A DNA stretch of 64,000 bases from Microvelia longipes (lineage: Eukaryota > Arthropoda > Insecta > Hemiptera > Veliidae): positions 58,208,205 to 58,272,204 of the forward strand of contig JACMZG010000008.1 of assembly GCA_018340805.1 (NCBI GenBank). The letters run 5' to 3'. The notes under the pieces were generated by a model. It saw only the letters and a program-made list of their open reading frames with translations, made no database searches and was not told the DNA's origin. Shown here in pieces: positions 12,547 to 22,680 of this stretch. Positions within the stretch are counted from its first letter, which is position 1; every line of letters begins with the position of its first letter. The position numbers were made by a program, and so were the translations under genes.

Positions 12547-12945
12547 TGGATATAGTTACATCTATAAATATTACGAAATGGTATTATATTTGAGTACATA
12601 ATTATTCATGGATATAGTTACATCTATAATTATTACGCATAGGCTTTATGTTTTCTACATACTTATTCCTGGATATGGTTACATCTTTCAATAAAACAAG
12701 AAGTAACCATATTTTACTAATCAATTTTTCATGGATATAGTTACATTTATGAATATAACGCGATGGCACAATGTTTGAACGTATGCTCATTCATGGATAT
12801 GGTTACATCTATAAATATTACGTAAAGGCTTTATGTTTGGGTAGATACTTTTTCATGGATATGGTTACATCTATAAATGTCACATAGAAATCTTAATATT
12901 TAGCAAACCTTGAGCATGGATAAAGTTACATCAATAAATATAACA
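12547..12945 (+). repeat. 61-62 bp minisatellite, about 6.5 units
   Basis: Units begin at 12547, 12609, 12671, 12733, 12795, 12857 and 12918, each with TGGATATAGTTACATCTATA. Divergence between units is clear, so it is old. It lies inside the composite block that ends at 13151. Confidence 0.9.
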
Positions 12946-13283
12946 TAATATAACAGTCTCCAAGCGGCGCGACCCTCTCCACTCCAATAATTGGATAACG
13001 AAATATCTGCTCTCAAGCGGCGAAAAATGGAGTTATCGTTATAACGACTTGAGGGATGGATAGAGAATTTTTTTCTGCATCAAACTGTGTACTTAACTTA
13101 AAACCGCCAAAAATCGAGATATAACCCTATCCGCGCGGGTGTGCGATATATAGAGCACATCACTAATAGTTTACATTGGATCTGTTTAACTTTTCACGTA
13201 ATTTATCACAATTTAATGCGAAACATAATATTATTTTAGTATAATATATAATATACGGTTATTACTTAAATAAAAAAGCTCAC

Positions 13284-14060
13284 CATTATTACTTTTCCTC
13301 ATATATACCAAAGGTATATAGAAAATGTATTGATTTTGTACTGAGAATCCAAAACTGATGTCTCATACATTTTCTGTTGCAGGTTTTTAGACCCCGAGTG
13401 GTTTTCACAAATTTATCTCTCTGTACTAATGTGAGTAAATTCGTGTACGTGTGTCTGTTACCATGGTAACTCCCAGTGTACTTATGCTAGAGAGTTAACA
13501 CTTGCGACAAAAATTAACCTTTAGGTTAAAGGTTAATGCGGTTTTGTGCTTTCCAGAAAATAATTTATTGACGTCATAAAATTTAACAATGACGCAGCAA
13601 AAATTTGAAAACAGGAAATGTTTTTTTGATTCATTTGAAATTTAGCATGCATGTAGTCACATATGTGTGACCGACAAATGTGTCATGTTTCATCTCATTA
13701 TTAGCATTAGTATAATTTTTATTGAATGACTTGTATAGGTTTTTTAAATAATAAAAAATAATCGAATTGAGTTAAAGTTTAGTACAAGGGTATCTCTCCA
13801 AAAAATTAATAAGTAAAATAAGTTTCGTTTTAATACGACAAGCATATACACTGTTCTGTAGGATCATAAAAGTTAGGCGCCATCAAGCGAGGTGAGTACC
13901 TAGATGGCTGACCGCTGAGAATAAAACCAATGTATTCACTATCAGAGGTTGAGCGATGTGAGTCCGTAGACGTGTTGCAGTATAAATGTATTGATTATTA
14001 TTTTCTGAAAACGAGCGAATCGAGTCCGAAGTAAGGAGGATGAGCGAAGCAAATCCGATT
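13284..14060 (+). mobile_element. 5S rRNA-derived repeat, copy B (near complete)
   Basis: It starts TTACTTTTCCTCATATATACC and ends GGATGAGCGAAGCAAATCCG. The 5S-like part at about 13871-13924 aligns with the internal control region (GAGTACCTAGATGGCTGACC). Upstream segments share GTGTCTGTTACCATGGTAAC and ATGTAGTCACATATGTGTGA-type positions with copies on the other strand. No ORF of note. Confidence 0.8.
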
Positions 14061-15120
14061 AAACTTTTATTTTTTTATTTATTGGGAATACATAATAACA
14101 GAATCACTTTATATATGCATGGATCTTCTAAGCATTCATTGAGACTAATTATAGCAAATTTGTCACTTAAATTCCCGCAAAACTTTTGTAATGAAATGCT
14201 CGAATTAAAAAAATTGCTATGTTTTTTTTTTAAACAAGTTCTTTACTGGCCCAAGTAATACAATATTTAAATTGCTTTGTTAAAAATACAAAAGTAAGCA
14301 TTTTATTCAACTATGTTTTAAAAATAATTTAGAAGATTAAGGTCAAAGAAAATTGTTCAAATAGATATCTTCATTTTTACTTATATTATTTAGTAAAGTA
14401 TAAATTATTAAACTATATAGATGTATGTAAAATATTGATATTTAAGGTTATATTAACTATGTAGCTTCGTATTAACATCCATGATGTCCCCATCTCGAAG
14501 ATACGTACAAGAGAGAATATGTCAAATTCATAACCTTAGTTCTTAAAGCGGTCACTACTGAAAAACATAATGATAAAACTTCTAAACTCAAATGATAATA
14601 GGGTTTAGCCTACACAATTTATTACTATTAAAGTTTTTGTTTATAACTATATAGTTATCTATAATATCTAATATGGCTCAGCTATGCGGAATAATTTGTG
14701 TTCTTTAATTGGGAAAGATAGCTTATTTAACGCCATCGTGATAAAGCTAAAAATATTTGTTTACTTAATATAAATCTCCAAAAATAGACACACCAAAACT
14801 AACTTTAAAGCTGTAAATTAAATTAGACAAACTAATTTATACCTTGTTAAGTTAAGCCTTGAAGCAATGGAATCATTAATAAACTGTATCGTAAGTATTA
14901 GTCTAACACGTAACCGAAAAGAAAAATAAAAAGTTTTTTTTCTTACGTTTCTCCTAACTAAAACCTAAAATAGAAATAAGTTGAAAAAACTTATTTTTCA
15001 ATTAACAGCGATAAAGAGTTCTTTTAAAGGTTAAACAAGTCGTTCCCTGGAGGGTTGAAGCTCAGAGCATACCTTACCTATAAATCTTAAACTTAAGTTT
15101 AGCGAGATACAACATTCTGC
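14061..15120. other. AT-rich DNA, nothing recognised
   Basis: A 72-codon open frame at 14040-14258 begins inside the 5S-derived repeat and shows no known motif; it is not called. The rest shows no structure. Confidence 0.55.
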
Positions 15121-15715
15121 TGTAGGACATAGCTCAGTTAGGAACTGTTAGATGTTACTCGTTCGTATCGTAACCAATGCATATAGTAAAAACTATGTTC
15201 GTGCTTACATAACTAAAATTTTAAAGCTCTCAATTTTAAAACAAAGTCATAACTAGCTAAATGCCTTGAGGAAAATTGATTTATTTAAATTTATCTAAGT
15301 CATAAAGAATGATATTATAAAAATTGTAAGTGCTAAGCATGAGTAAAGATTGTGTGTTTTTTATTGATTTAGAATGCTTAAGTGGTGTTATTTCAGTCGC
15401 GCTGCGCTCGACCTCAGTAAAACATATTGATCCAAAGTCAATGTTATAACTTTGTAGTCGCTTTTCTCGTCCCTAAAATTTCATAATTACTCAGAGCTAA
15501 ACTTAGAGTTACTTCGGTCCTCGGTACGCTCAACCTTAGAATTATTAGTTCTCCCATGTCTAGGGTGTCATAACTTATGGGTAATTAAAGCTTAGAAAAT
15601 TAATATACCAGATAGCCGTTTAATCAAATAACAAGAGAAATATTTTTATACTATGTTAAAGAATGGATAAAAACCCATGGTCATACTTGGCAGCCAAGTT
15701 TTAACCTATAATTTA
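15121..15715 (+). mobile_element. SINE-like repeat with tRNA-type A and B boxes
   Basis: TAGCTCAGTTAGG at about 15129-15141 is a full tRNA A box and CGTTCGTATCG about 35 bases later resembles a B box, but the sequence does not fold as an intact tRNA. A body section, 15376-15715, shares long stretches with 24875-25085 (for example GGTGTNATAANNNTTANGGT and CATACTTGRCAG), showing a dispersed family. Whether the tRNA-like head belongs to the same element is inferred from adjacency. Confidence 0.5.
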
Positions 15716-15951
15716 ACATTATGATTATTTGTTAATTTAATTTTTTAACGGTAAAACGTCATAAATTTTACAGATTGTAAACAAACTTTTTCATATAATT
15801 TTAAGGGTCGCACCAATAAATATATAACATTTTTGCCAATAACTTATAGTCTATGAGTCAGGCCTAAAAAATGTGACTCATTTTGTACTACTTCAAACCA
15901 AATTTTTCTGAAAATATACCTTAAATAATGAAGGAAAGGCTATTTCTATAG

Positions 15952-16415
15952 AGAGTGGAGCCCTTCATATGAATGCGCTTGCTCAAAATATTAGAATATC
16001 GCACAAATTCCAGTTTTCTTGTAATAAGTGGTTCCCTGTAGGTCATGTGCTAAACAAGAAGATAACATTTATTAAAGCCGATAAAATTTCCTATAAAACG
16101 TGTGTTTTTTCGTTGGAAAATTGGATAACTACAACTAAAGTTTTGACATTTGGTTAAATAGCCTAAAAAATGCACAAAAAGCCAATATTTTTTCAAAGAA
16201 ATTCGCTGACTGCATAAATTAACCATTTTTTGTGTTTTTAATAACTTTAGTTGCAGTCGTCCGATTTTGATTATTAAAGACTCGTTTTATTGAACATTTT
16301 ATCACCTTTAAAAACTTATCTCATATTTTTTCATTAATTTTGCACATGACCCACCAACTTATTTCTTTAACTCATACATTTTAAGCATGCGCAATAATAT
16401 GAAGGGCTCCACTCT
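15952..16415. mobile_element. MITE-like foldback element, 464 bp
   Basis: Terminal inverted repeats AGAGTGGAGCCCTTCATAT (15952-15970 and 16397-16415) are perfect over 19 bp and continue imperfectly inward. A second inner inverted pair, AACTACAACTAAAGTT near 16125 and AACTTTAGTTGCAGTC near 16243, makes the whole unit fold back. GGCTATTT and AAATAGGC lie just outside, so true ends may be a few bases further out. No transposase. Confidence 0.8.
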
Positions 16416-17696
16416 AAATAGGCAGACTTCTTTGTTTTCCCATCATTTCAAACAATTTGGTTTCAGGTCCGATATTATAATACAATATTGCAATATTTAA
16501 AAGTTACATAGCTATGAAATATTTACTACACTTTAATTTTGTGATACGCTATCTGACGATATGTAGTTGGTCAGATTGTGCTCAAGGTTAGCACTACTAA
16601 CCTGAGTCTAATTTTTTTGTTAAGTTCATCAAAATACAAACTTTGTAGGCTATTTCGTACGCATTTGGTACTGACGGAAAAATAGGTTGTTAGTACTCTT
16701 AATTACTGTTCAAACATAAAATTTTCTGAAATAGCCAGATATATTTGTTGAGCCTAATGCCTCAAACTACAATAATTGTTTATCGAATTTCATTTACCAT
16801 CTTCTAATGGATTTAGAAGATATTCAGAAATGGAGGATTTGCAGAGTAGGGTTTAAGATCCTAATTTCTATTAATGCTTCTACAGATTTCAGAACAAATA
16901 ATCAAATAAAGTGATTAATTAGTAATGCTGAATGATTAACAAATGTCAACACATTTTCGTAAATAAAAACCTCATTTCTATTTGAATTTATTTTTAATAT
17001 AGATTAACAAGTTAGATCATAATACAATTATTATCAAATTCTCTTTGGAAGCTTCAATTACTTCTATATATTCATTATACTTATTACAGAATATATTTTA
17101 AGCTTTCAATTCTACTTAAATAACACACCTTTTTCTACACCAATAAAATTCCCCTCCTTAATTGATCTATAATTGAAATAAATAAATAAGCCATTTTATT
17201 ACAGAGTCATAAAAACTGTTGATGATTAGTTCTTAAATAAAAAAGAGGTTAAATAAAAAGGAAACACATTTTACTACCCCTAAGCAACTGCAGTAGTTTA
17301 AAAATGCATTCCTGTGTAATAAACTAATTGAAACCTCTAGTTTAATATTGAAGTTATAAAACTATTGATTACAAGTTGTTCTACGATGTAGGTGGCACTG
17401 TCTATTCTGTATAAATATGTTCCTGTAAAGTTTACTTCGTCCAATTTTGAATTACGATAGTTCTGTAGACTATCCTTGACTTCATTTACATAGAAAAAAC
17501 ATTTACAACTATTCTACGACATTTTTAGAGCAAAGAAAGTGTTAAAATTTAAAAATAATTTTAGAAATTATTATTTTGTCATTTCCAAAATAAGTTTAGA
17601 GTAAATAAGATTCCAATATCTAAGGTCGGCGGCAGAGACTATAGATACTTAAACAGTAAGACTGTCGACTCAATGGTGGGAAAATTTGGATTCCGT
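16416..17696. other. AT-rich DNA, nothing recognised
   Basis: Neither strand shows a coding pattern or a tandem repeat. Confidence 0.55.
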
Positions 17697-17699
17697 TCG

Positions 17700-18345
17700 A
17701 CGCTAGCGCTGCGGCGGACCTACCTTTCAATTGAGTGGGCGTGTATTAATTTCCCGCTTTATGCCCACAGTCAGTTTGAAATTTAATTTTTATACTTTGT
17801 ATAGTTATAATTCTAACTAACCCTACCACTTTAATCTCACACAGAACACTTGTGATTATTTTTAAGTTTTTCATTTAAGTAATTTATTAATTTAATTGAT
17901 TCAATCAGGTAATAATGAAATAGTGGCTAAAGTTTTACACGTGCTGAAAGATAGATTTTGGCATTTTATGCAGCCTGTATTTTAATTACATCGAGATGCG
18001 CACATGTGATTAAATGTAATTACCTGATAAAATCTACTAAATCAATAAATTAATTAAATGAAATATACTTATCTGCCATCATTAGCGTTCTCTGGAAATT
18101 TTAAAAAGGTTTCTAATTATTTTTAGTTTCTGAATTTTGGAAATACAGAACATGCAACGGTGAACTGTTTTTGTGAAAAATACATACAGAAAACAATCAA
18201 TTTTATAATAATAATAAATGTAGCTGTCATAACCAAGAATTGTCATGGTACTCATAAATTTAAATATAATCAGTCATTTTTGGAAAGCTATTGGGGTTAG
18301 TTCATAAGTTGTCCGCACCGGTCCGCCGCAGCGTTATTTTTAGTA
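17700..18345. repeat. Possible inverted-repeat-bounded segment
   Basis: CGCTGCGGCGGACC (about 17708-17722) recurs inverted at about 18318-18334, in otherwise AT-rich DNA. Between them a weaker inverted pair is built around ATCAGGTAAT (about 17905 and 18023). This could be the remnant of a DNA element; only short arms are conserved. Confidence 0.4.
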
Positions 18346-19045
18346 GCTTGCGATAATCGAGTCCAAACTTTTCCTCATTTAAGTTAACCCCCCCTGGTCG
18401 GCGGGAAAAAGCACATAAGTCATTAATTATAATTTGGATAATAATAATATTCATTGAATTTTCAAATTTTGACAGCCTACAAATTTTATTTCTACCTGTT
18501 TTAGCAAATTTTCAAAGAAAAAAGCATTACCCTCAGTAATAACCCCACAAACATTTTAAAAAATAGCTGTACTTTTTACTCATGTATGGTTAACGAAAAA
18601 TACGAAGTTATGTTTTATTATCTAAATAATTCTGGCGTTATTAATTGACATATATAACATAATGTAAACAAATCCCGTTTTTTGAAAAATAAATATGAAA
18701 ATTTGGTTATATAGTGGCAGTACGCCACTTAAAAAATAATTATGTTCACCAATAACATGGTTGCTATTAAACTAACAGTTTAATAGCAATGGAATTTCTG
18801 GTATTAATTTATAATAAGTCTGTCAATCTGACAATTTGTCAAACTTAAAAAAACAGTAAAAACCAAAAAAAAAAAAATATAGCCATAAAAATAAAATTGT
18901 TTAAATCGATTTACCTCTTCTAATACATTTGTGTCCAATGTCATCACAAAGGGTTAAATTTTCGATAATTAACCATTTTTAAAAATTTTACCGTCTTTCG
19001 GGAGAAAAAATAAGCTTATGAGGAATATAAGAATCATATAAGAAA
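18346..19045. other. AT-rich DNA, nothing recognised
   Basis: No gene or repeat was identified here. Confidence 0.5.
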
Positions 19046-19115
19046 TTATTGTTGGGGGTCGTGATGGGCCCCTAACAATTAGGCCGTGGAGCGGCCGAGT
19101 GGCCGAAGGCCTCTT
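19046..19115. repeat. Small cluster of GC-rich hairpins
   Basis: ATTGTTGGGG pairs with CCCCTAACAAT (19048-19079); GGCCGTGGAGCGGCC (19082-19096) and GGCCGAAGGCC (19101-19111) are further small hairpins. Loop and stem style match the larger cluster at 21317-21560. Confidence 0.7.
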
Positions 19116-19756
19116 GTTTGGTAATTCAGGAAAATGGGTCATCGGAGTGGAAAAATGTCATCTTCCGATTCAACTCTCTAACATAAACACAGTGGAAGTT
19201 ATGCGTGACACAGTCACGCAGAGACAGAGTCAACACAATACTTTTCCATATACTTATGGCAACAGGTGAATAAAAGCAAATAAAATTGGTATCTAAAGTT
19301 TAGGGTGGAGTTGCTATTAATAATTAAAAGGAGTAACACCGTCACTGACTTTCTTTTAAAAATAAGTGCTGGTTTTTTATAAGGTAATTGCATAAAATTT
19401 CGCACATTCATTTTTGAAATATAGACTAATAAATAAACTTAGTCTGGTTTAGTTTTAATGAGCATTTAAAGTGTAATAATTATTTAAATTCAAGCAAATT
19501 AACACGCGTTCAAGCAAAAGTGAACGCTATAAAGTAGAGTAAAAGAACAAAAAAAAACCTAGAGATACGTGATAATGTTTTAATAATCTCAGTTATGATT
19601 AGTAATAAAATTACTATAACTTCTTGTTTTTAGCGAATTTTCATAATGAAAATGACGCTTATGAGGTTGTTCGGATGACGGAAGTTGAGGGTGGGAGTGA
19701 GGGGAATCGGTTCCTAGTGGCTTCCTGATAACAAAAAATATGTCCGAAAAAAGTTT
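19116..19756. other. AT-rich DNA with one shared repeat fragment
   Basis: ACGCTTATGAGGTTGTTCGG near 19656-19675 recurs inverted at about 43254-43276, so a fragment of a dispersed repeat is present. A 65-codon open frame at 19214-19411 (minus) shows no known motif. Confidence 0.5.
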
Positions 19757-19786
19757 TTATATATATATGTATATATATATATATAC

Positions 19787-19817
<31 letters not shown>

Positions 19818-19823
19818 TGTATG
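19757..19823. repeat. (TA)n tract with GTA interruptions
   Basis: About 67 bases of TATATATG/TATATAC repeats immediately before a repeat-like segment containing two TGACGTCA palindromes. Confidence 0.9.
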
Positions 19824-19946
19824 TAAGAGTTTCTACCCTTTCGTATGGCGAACGATAACTCTCGAAGGCGTTCTCAAATTGAAACGAAACTTTGCAAATC
19901 GCGAGATGTTGAGGTGGTTACGAGGACCATTGTTTATAAAAACATT

Positions 19947-19977
19947 ATGACGTCATAAATCAAAGTTATGACGTCAT
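19947..19977. promoter_or_regulatory. Two full CRE-like palindromes 21 bp apart
   Basis: ATGACGTCAT occurs at 19947-19956 and 19968-19977, each holding the complete TGACGTCA palindrome bound by CREB/ATF-type bZIP factors in animals. They sit about 220 bases upstream of a TATA box at 20196. Binding is not shown; the surrounding DNA may belong to a dispersed repeat, which would make these incidental. Confidence 0.4.
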
Positions 19978-20195
19978 GAAAAAAAAAATTTTTGAAACTT
20001 GAAATGGCTTTAAAACAAGGTATTTCGTGTTTAGGTAGACGGCTAGCTAAATCGATTAAGACCAATTTCAGCTCAATCGGACCATCACAAATGGCGCAAA
20101 TAGTATATATATATACTGTTGTATATATGTATACGTCCAGGTCAAAGACTTGTACGATATCTGTTGGGTTTAGTGGTGTAGAGGGTGGGATATAG

Positions 20196-20203
20196 TATAA
20201 AAG
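20196..20203 (+). promoter_or_regulatory. TATA box (TATAAAAG)
   Basis: A perfect TATAAAAG is followed at the expected distance by GCTCCATCC (possible start region near 20225) and then an ATG in good context at 20263. Such a strong match upstream of an unusually GC-balanced stretch is the best core-promoter candidate in the window. Confidence 0.5.
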
Positions 20204-20262
20204 ATGGACCTCTACCTCTTGCTCCATCCTGGTAAGCCTGCTGTCCAGAGAGACAGGACAAA

Positions 20263-20331
20263 ATGGCTTCCACTAAACCACGCCGAGCAAAGCAGGCCCG
20301 TAAAGTGGAAGAACCTCGAAGTAGTCTTTAA
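20263..20331 (+). CDS. Possible first coding exon or micropeptide, 22 codons, basic
   Basis: AAAATGG gives a good translation-start context. The reading is MASTKPRRAKQARKVEEPRS and ends two codons later at a TAA. It is rich in Lys/Arg, with base composition unlike the AT-rich surroundings, and lies 60 bases after a TATA box. A splice donor is possible near 20321 (GAA then GTAGTC). Basic N-termini like this occur in muscle myosin regulatory light chains, but with no further domain in view that is only a guess. Flanks at 20046-20090 and 20344-20400 both contain TTTCAGCTCAATC, so the segment may instead be part of a repeat. No function is assigned. Confidence 0.3.
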   Translation: MASTKPRRAKQARKVEEPRSSL

Positions 20332-20457
20332 ATGTTCGAAGTCATTCTAAAACGATTGCGACCGGTTTCAGCTCAATCAGACAATCCTAAGATAGACAGT
20401 TCACTCCCGAGTGTAGTAGGAACACTCAATTGACAAGTTTGTGTTTATGATTTTAAG

Positions 20458-20662
20458 TTGGGGGCCTCATCACTAGAGTCTTGAATAGCGCTAGTAGTAA
20501 AAATATATTTGCTCTATTCTCTACTAGATTGTGCTGTAGTATTTTTTTAAAACATACAGTTGCCAATCGTTTAGTAAATAAAATAAAAGTAAACAAAGAT
20601 CTATGGTATGCTGTAGTATTCGCGATGTATTTTTGTTTTATAAAACTTGGGGGCCTCATCAC
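20458..20662 (+). repeat. Segment bounded by a 16-bp direct repeat
   Basis: TTGGGGGCCTCATCAC occurs at 20458-20473 and again at 20647-20662. The intervening 173 bases show no other match. The pattern could mark a solo tandem unit or an insertion edge. Confidence 0.6.
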
Positions 20663-20759
20663 GCAAAGTAGCACCATCGTTTTCTTAAAAAAATAACAAT
20701 AATTAATTTTTAGTTTTTTAGACTTAACATTTAAATTTGCTATCTGGGTATAACATCTC

Positions 20760-20845
20760 GTGTTGGCGCAAACGGATAAGTAAAGGAAACAAACGAAAAT
20801 TGAAACTCTGACATTAGAGGTTCAAATCCAAGGAGGGACGACAGA
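20760..20845 (+). mobile_element. tRNA-like SINE head
   Basis: TTGGCGCAAACGG (about 20764) resembles an A box and GAGGTTCAAATCC (about 20817) is a good B box, followed by AAGGAGGGACGA. The B box and GGGAC tail match those at about 10091 and 41450, pointing to one SINE-type family. It does not fold as a functional tRNA. Confidence 0.5.
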
Positions 20846-21316
20846 ATGGGTGAAGTAAGAGTGAGAAATTAATTTTTTTTTTTCACTTTTTACCAATATA
20901 TACGAAATTCTTATAGAGCTCTCTTGGGATCACTCATCCATCGACTCCTCATCATTCTAGCGCTGAAAAGCTGATGGAAAGACTTGATTACCTTCAACAG
21001 CTCGTTGTTTGGTTGAATAAAAATAAATAAATAAAATGTCAGAAATAAAATATGTGACAGTTTCACGCTGTCACCACTAGACTGTACTACTTGAGCCTCC
21101 TGCATCCCATCAACTATTTTTTTTAAATCTTTGAGTGAGCCATCTATGTTAATATTGTTTATCTATGATCCTAAGTGACGGAAGCGGTATTTTAATTTAA
21201 AACAAAAATCATGAATATATTTTTGTTTATAATGCTTGTTAGTTTTAATATTATAGCATACTATTAATAATAAAGTATTAATAAAATCGTAATTAGTAAA
21301 ATCAAATTTGTGAGAA
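20846..21316. other. AT-rich DNA, nothing recognised
   Basis: The 64-codon frame at 20911-21105 (minus) has no recognised motif. No repeat was detected. Confidence 0.5.
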
Positions 21317-21560
21317 AGCCTCTCAGGCCCGCGAAGCGGGCCTGTGTGGAGAGGCTGTGAAAATTCGCTAGGTACATGGCAAAATGCCATGTAACAAGAA
21401 CAATAATGAACAACAAACATCATACAAACAACAACATGTGGCCGCGAAGCGGCCACAGGGGGCCCTCGGGCCGCGAAGCGGCCGGTGGGCCGACGCCGCG
21501 GAGCGGACGAGGCGCGAAAGCGCCGAGGCTGCGTAGCGGGCTACGGGCCGAAGGCCCGTA
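21317..21560. repeat. GC-rich array of about eight small perfect hairpins
   Basis: Stems and loops in order: CAGGCCCGC-GAA-GCGGGCCTG (21324-21344) inside an outer AGCCTCTC/GAGAGGCT stem; TACATGGCA/TGCCATGTA (21373-21393); TGTGGCCGC-GAA-GCGGCCACA (21437-21457); GGCCGC-GAA-GCGGCC (21469-21483); CCGC-GGA-GCGG (21496-21506); GGCGC-GAAA-GCGCC (21511-21524); CGTAG/CTACG (21532-21545); TACGGGCC-GAA-GGCCCGTA (21542-21560). Most loops are GAA or close to it. The island is far richer in GC than its flanks. A 69-codon frame across it is low-complexity and not called. Confidence 0.85.
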
Positions 21561-22194
21561 TTATTTGATATTAATAATTATTTAGGAAAAAACTAAATTG
21601 ATATGTCACAACTTTTGTGGAATAGAATTAACTTGTATAAATTAATTATTAATTAAGTACTAGTTATATCTATATACCGCTATAGTTGAACATATCAGTT
21701 TGTTCTTTATCAAATAATTATTATTATCAAGTAAAAACAAGAAGTTGTAATCATTTTATTATTTACAAACATAACTCAGATTATTGAAACTTACATTAAA
21801 TCATTACAACTAAGTAAGGATGAATTAAAATCAAACTGAATCATTATTGAGTGATTCTAAACACCATTTTCGAAAGAAACAGTAGAATTTCTCAAAGATA
21901 ATAAAAATCAAAGACGATCTGCAAGAACTGTTTATTTTATTTAGTTACCTAGAGAGTCGGTTTAAATTATGTGGAAATAAAAAACCTGCCAATAAATATT
22001 AAAAAATCTGACATCGATCATGTGCATCTATTCGGGAAACTGGAATATAGAAGTGCAAACCATGTTAGTTTCATTCGTCAGTGAAGCAGAATAACAGAAA
22101 TTACTCGAGATGTTAGAATAATGGTAAATAGTTGGCGAAGATAGTATACCCAGCCATTCAATATGGCTAGGAGCTAGCACATCCTCTACAGTGA
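21561..22194. other. AT-rich DNA, nothing recognised
   Basis: No gene-like pattern or repeat was identified between the hairpin island and the possible relic that follows. Confidence 0.5.
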
Positions 22195-22680
22195 AAGAGA
22201 ACGAAGATAGGCTTTTTAGGTATAACAAACGAATTATTTGAAGCTTATAGAATCAGAGCAGTATCTCAACTAAAGATAACAATACTAGACCCCGTTATTA
22301 CATAAGCGCTTAATAAACTAAAAGAAAGTTCTCAAAAGATACTAGTGAAGTTGTAGAACTCTAGAATAAACAGTCCGTAGCCAGAAGTTAGATACAAAAT
22401 CTGGTGTCATCGTGGATACACGAACTGAAAAGGTTATTCTTTAACTCTACCAGCGGACTCGACGCTGGTCTCTCCTCAACCTACTTCAAATGAACGCATT
22501 TTTTGCTTTGCGAGGTGTCCTCGAGTAATACTACAGTACGAGGCGAAATTATACTTACATACCTATGGACTCGCACTTCGTCATATGTCACCTACAGCAT
22601 ACAAAATTGTACTAGAATTGGAAAAAGATGATACAATAATCCACGTGTCATTAGTGTCATGCCGGATCATCATACAGCTG
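22195..22680 (+). pseudogene. Possible decayed coding relic, unidentified
   Basis: Three short stretches read like protein in different plus frames: ITNELFEAYRIRAVSQLKIT (about 22219-22278), then ALNKLKESSQKILVKL, then YGLALRHMSPTAYKIVLELE (about 22564-22624). Base composition is more balanced than the flanks. The last piece faintly resembles a region of P-element/THAP-type transposases (L-H-x-SP-x-AY), but the match is too short to rely on. Stops and frame changes make it non-functional if it was ever a gene. Confidence 0.22.

Noticed and set aside
12547..12945. CRISPR-like array
   Set aside because: Regular 62-bp spacing comes from whole-unit tandem repeats with no unique spacers, in eukaryotic DNA.
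15121..15180. Possible tRNA gene
   Set aside because: Only the A box is good; acceptor and anticodon stems do not form, so it is a SINE-like head.
21376..21585. 69-codon frame rich in Gly, Arg and Pro
   Set aside because: It is produced by the GC hairpin array and by symmetry similar frames exist on other strands.
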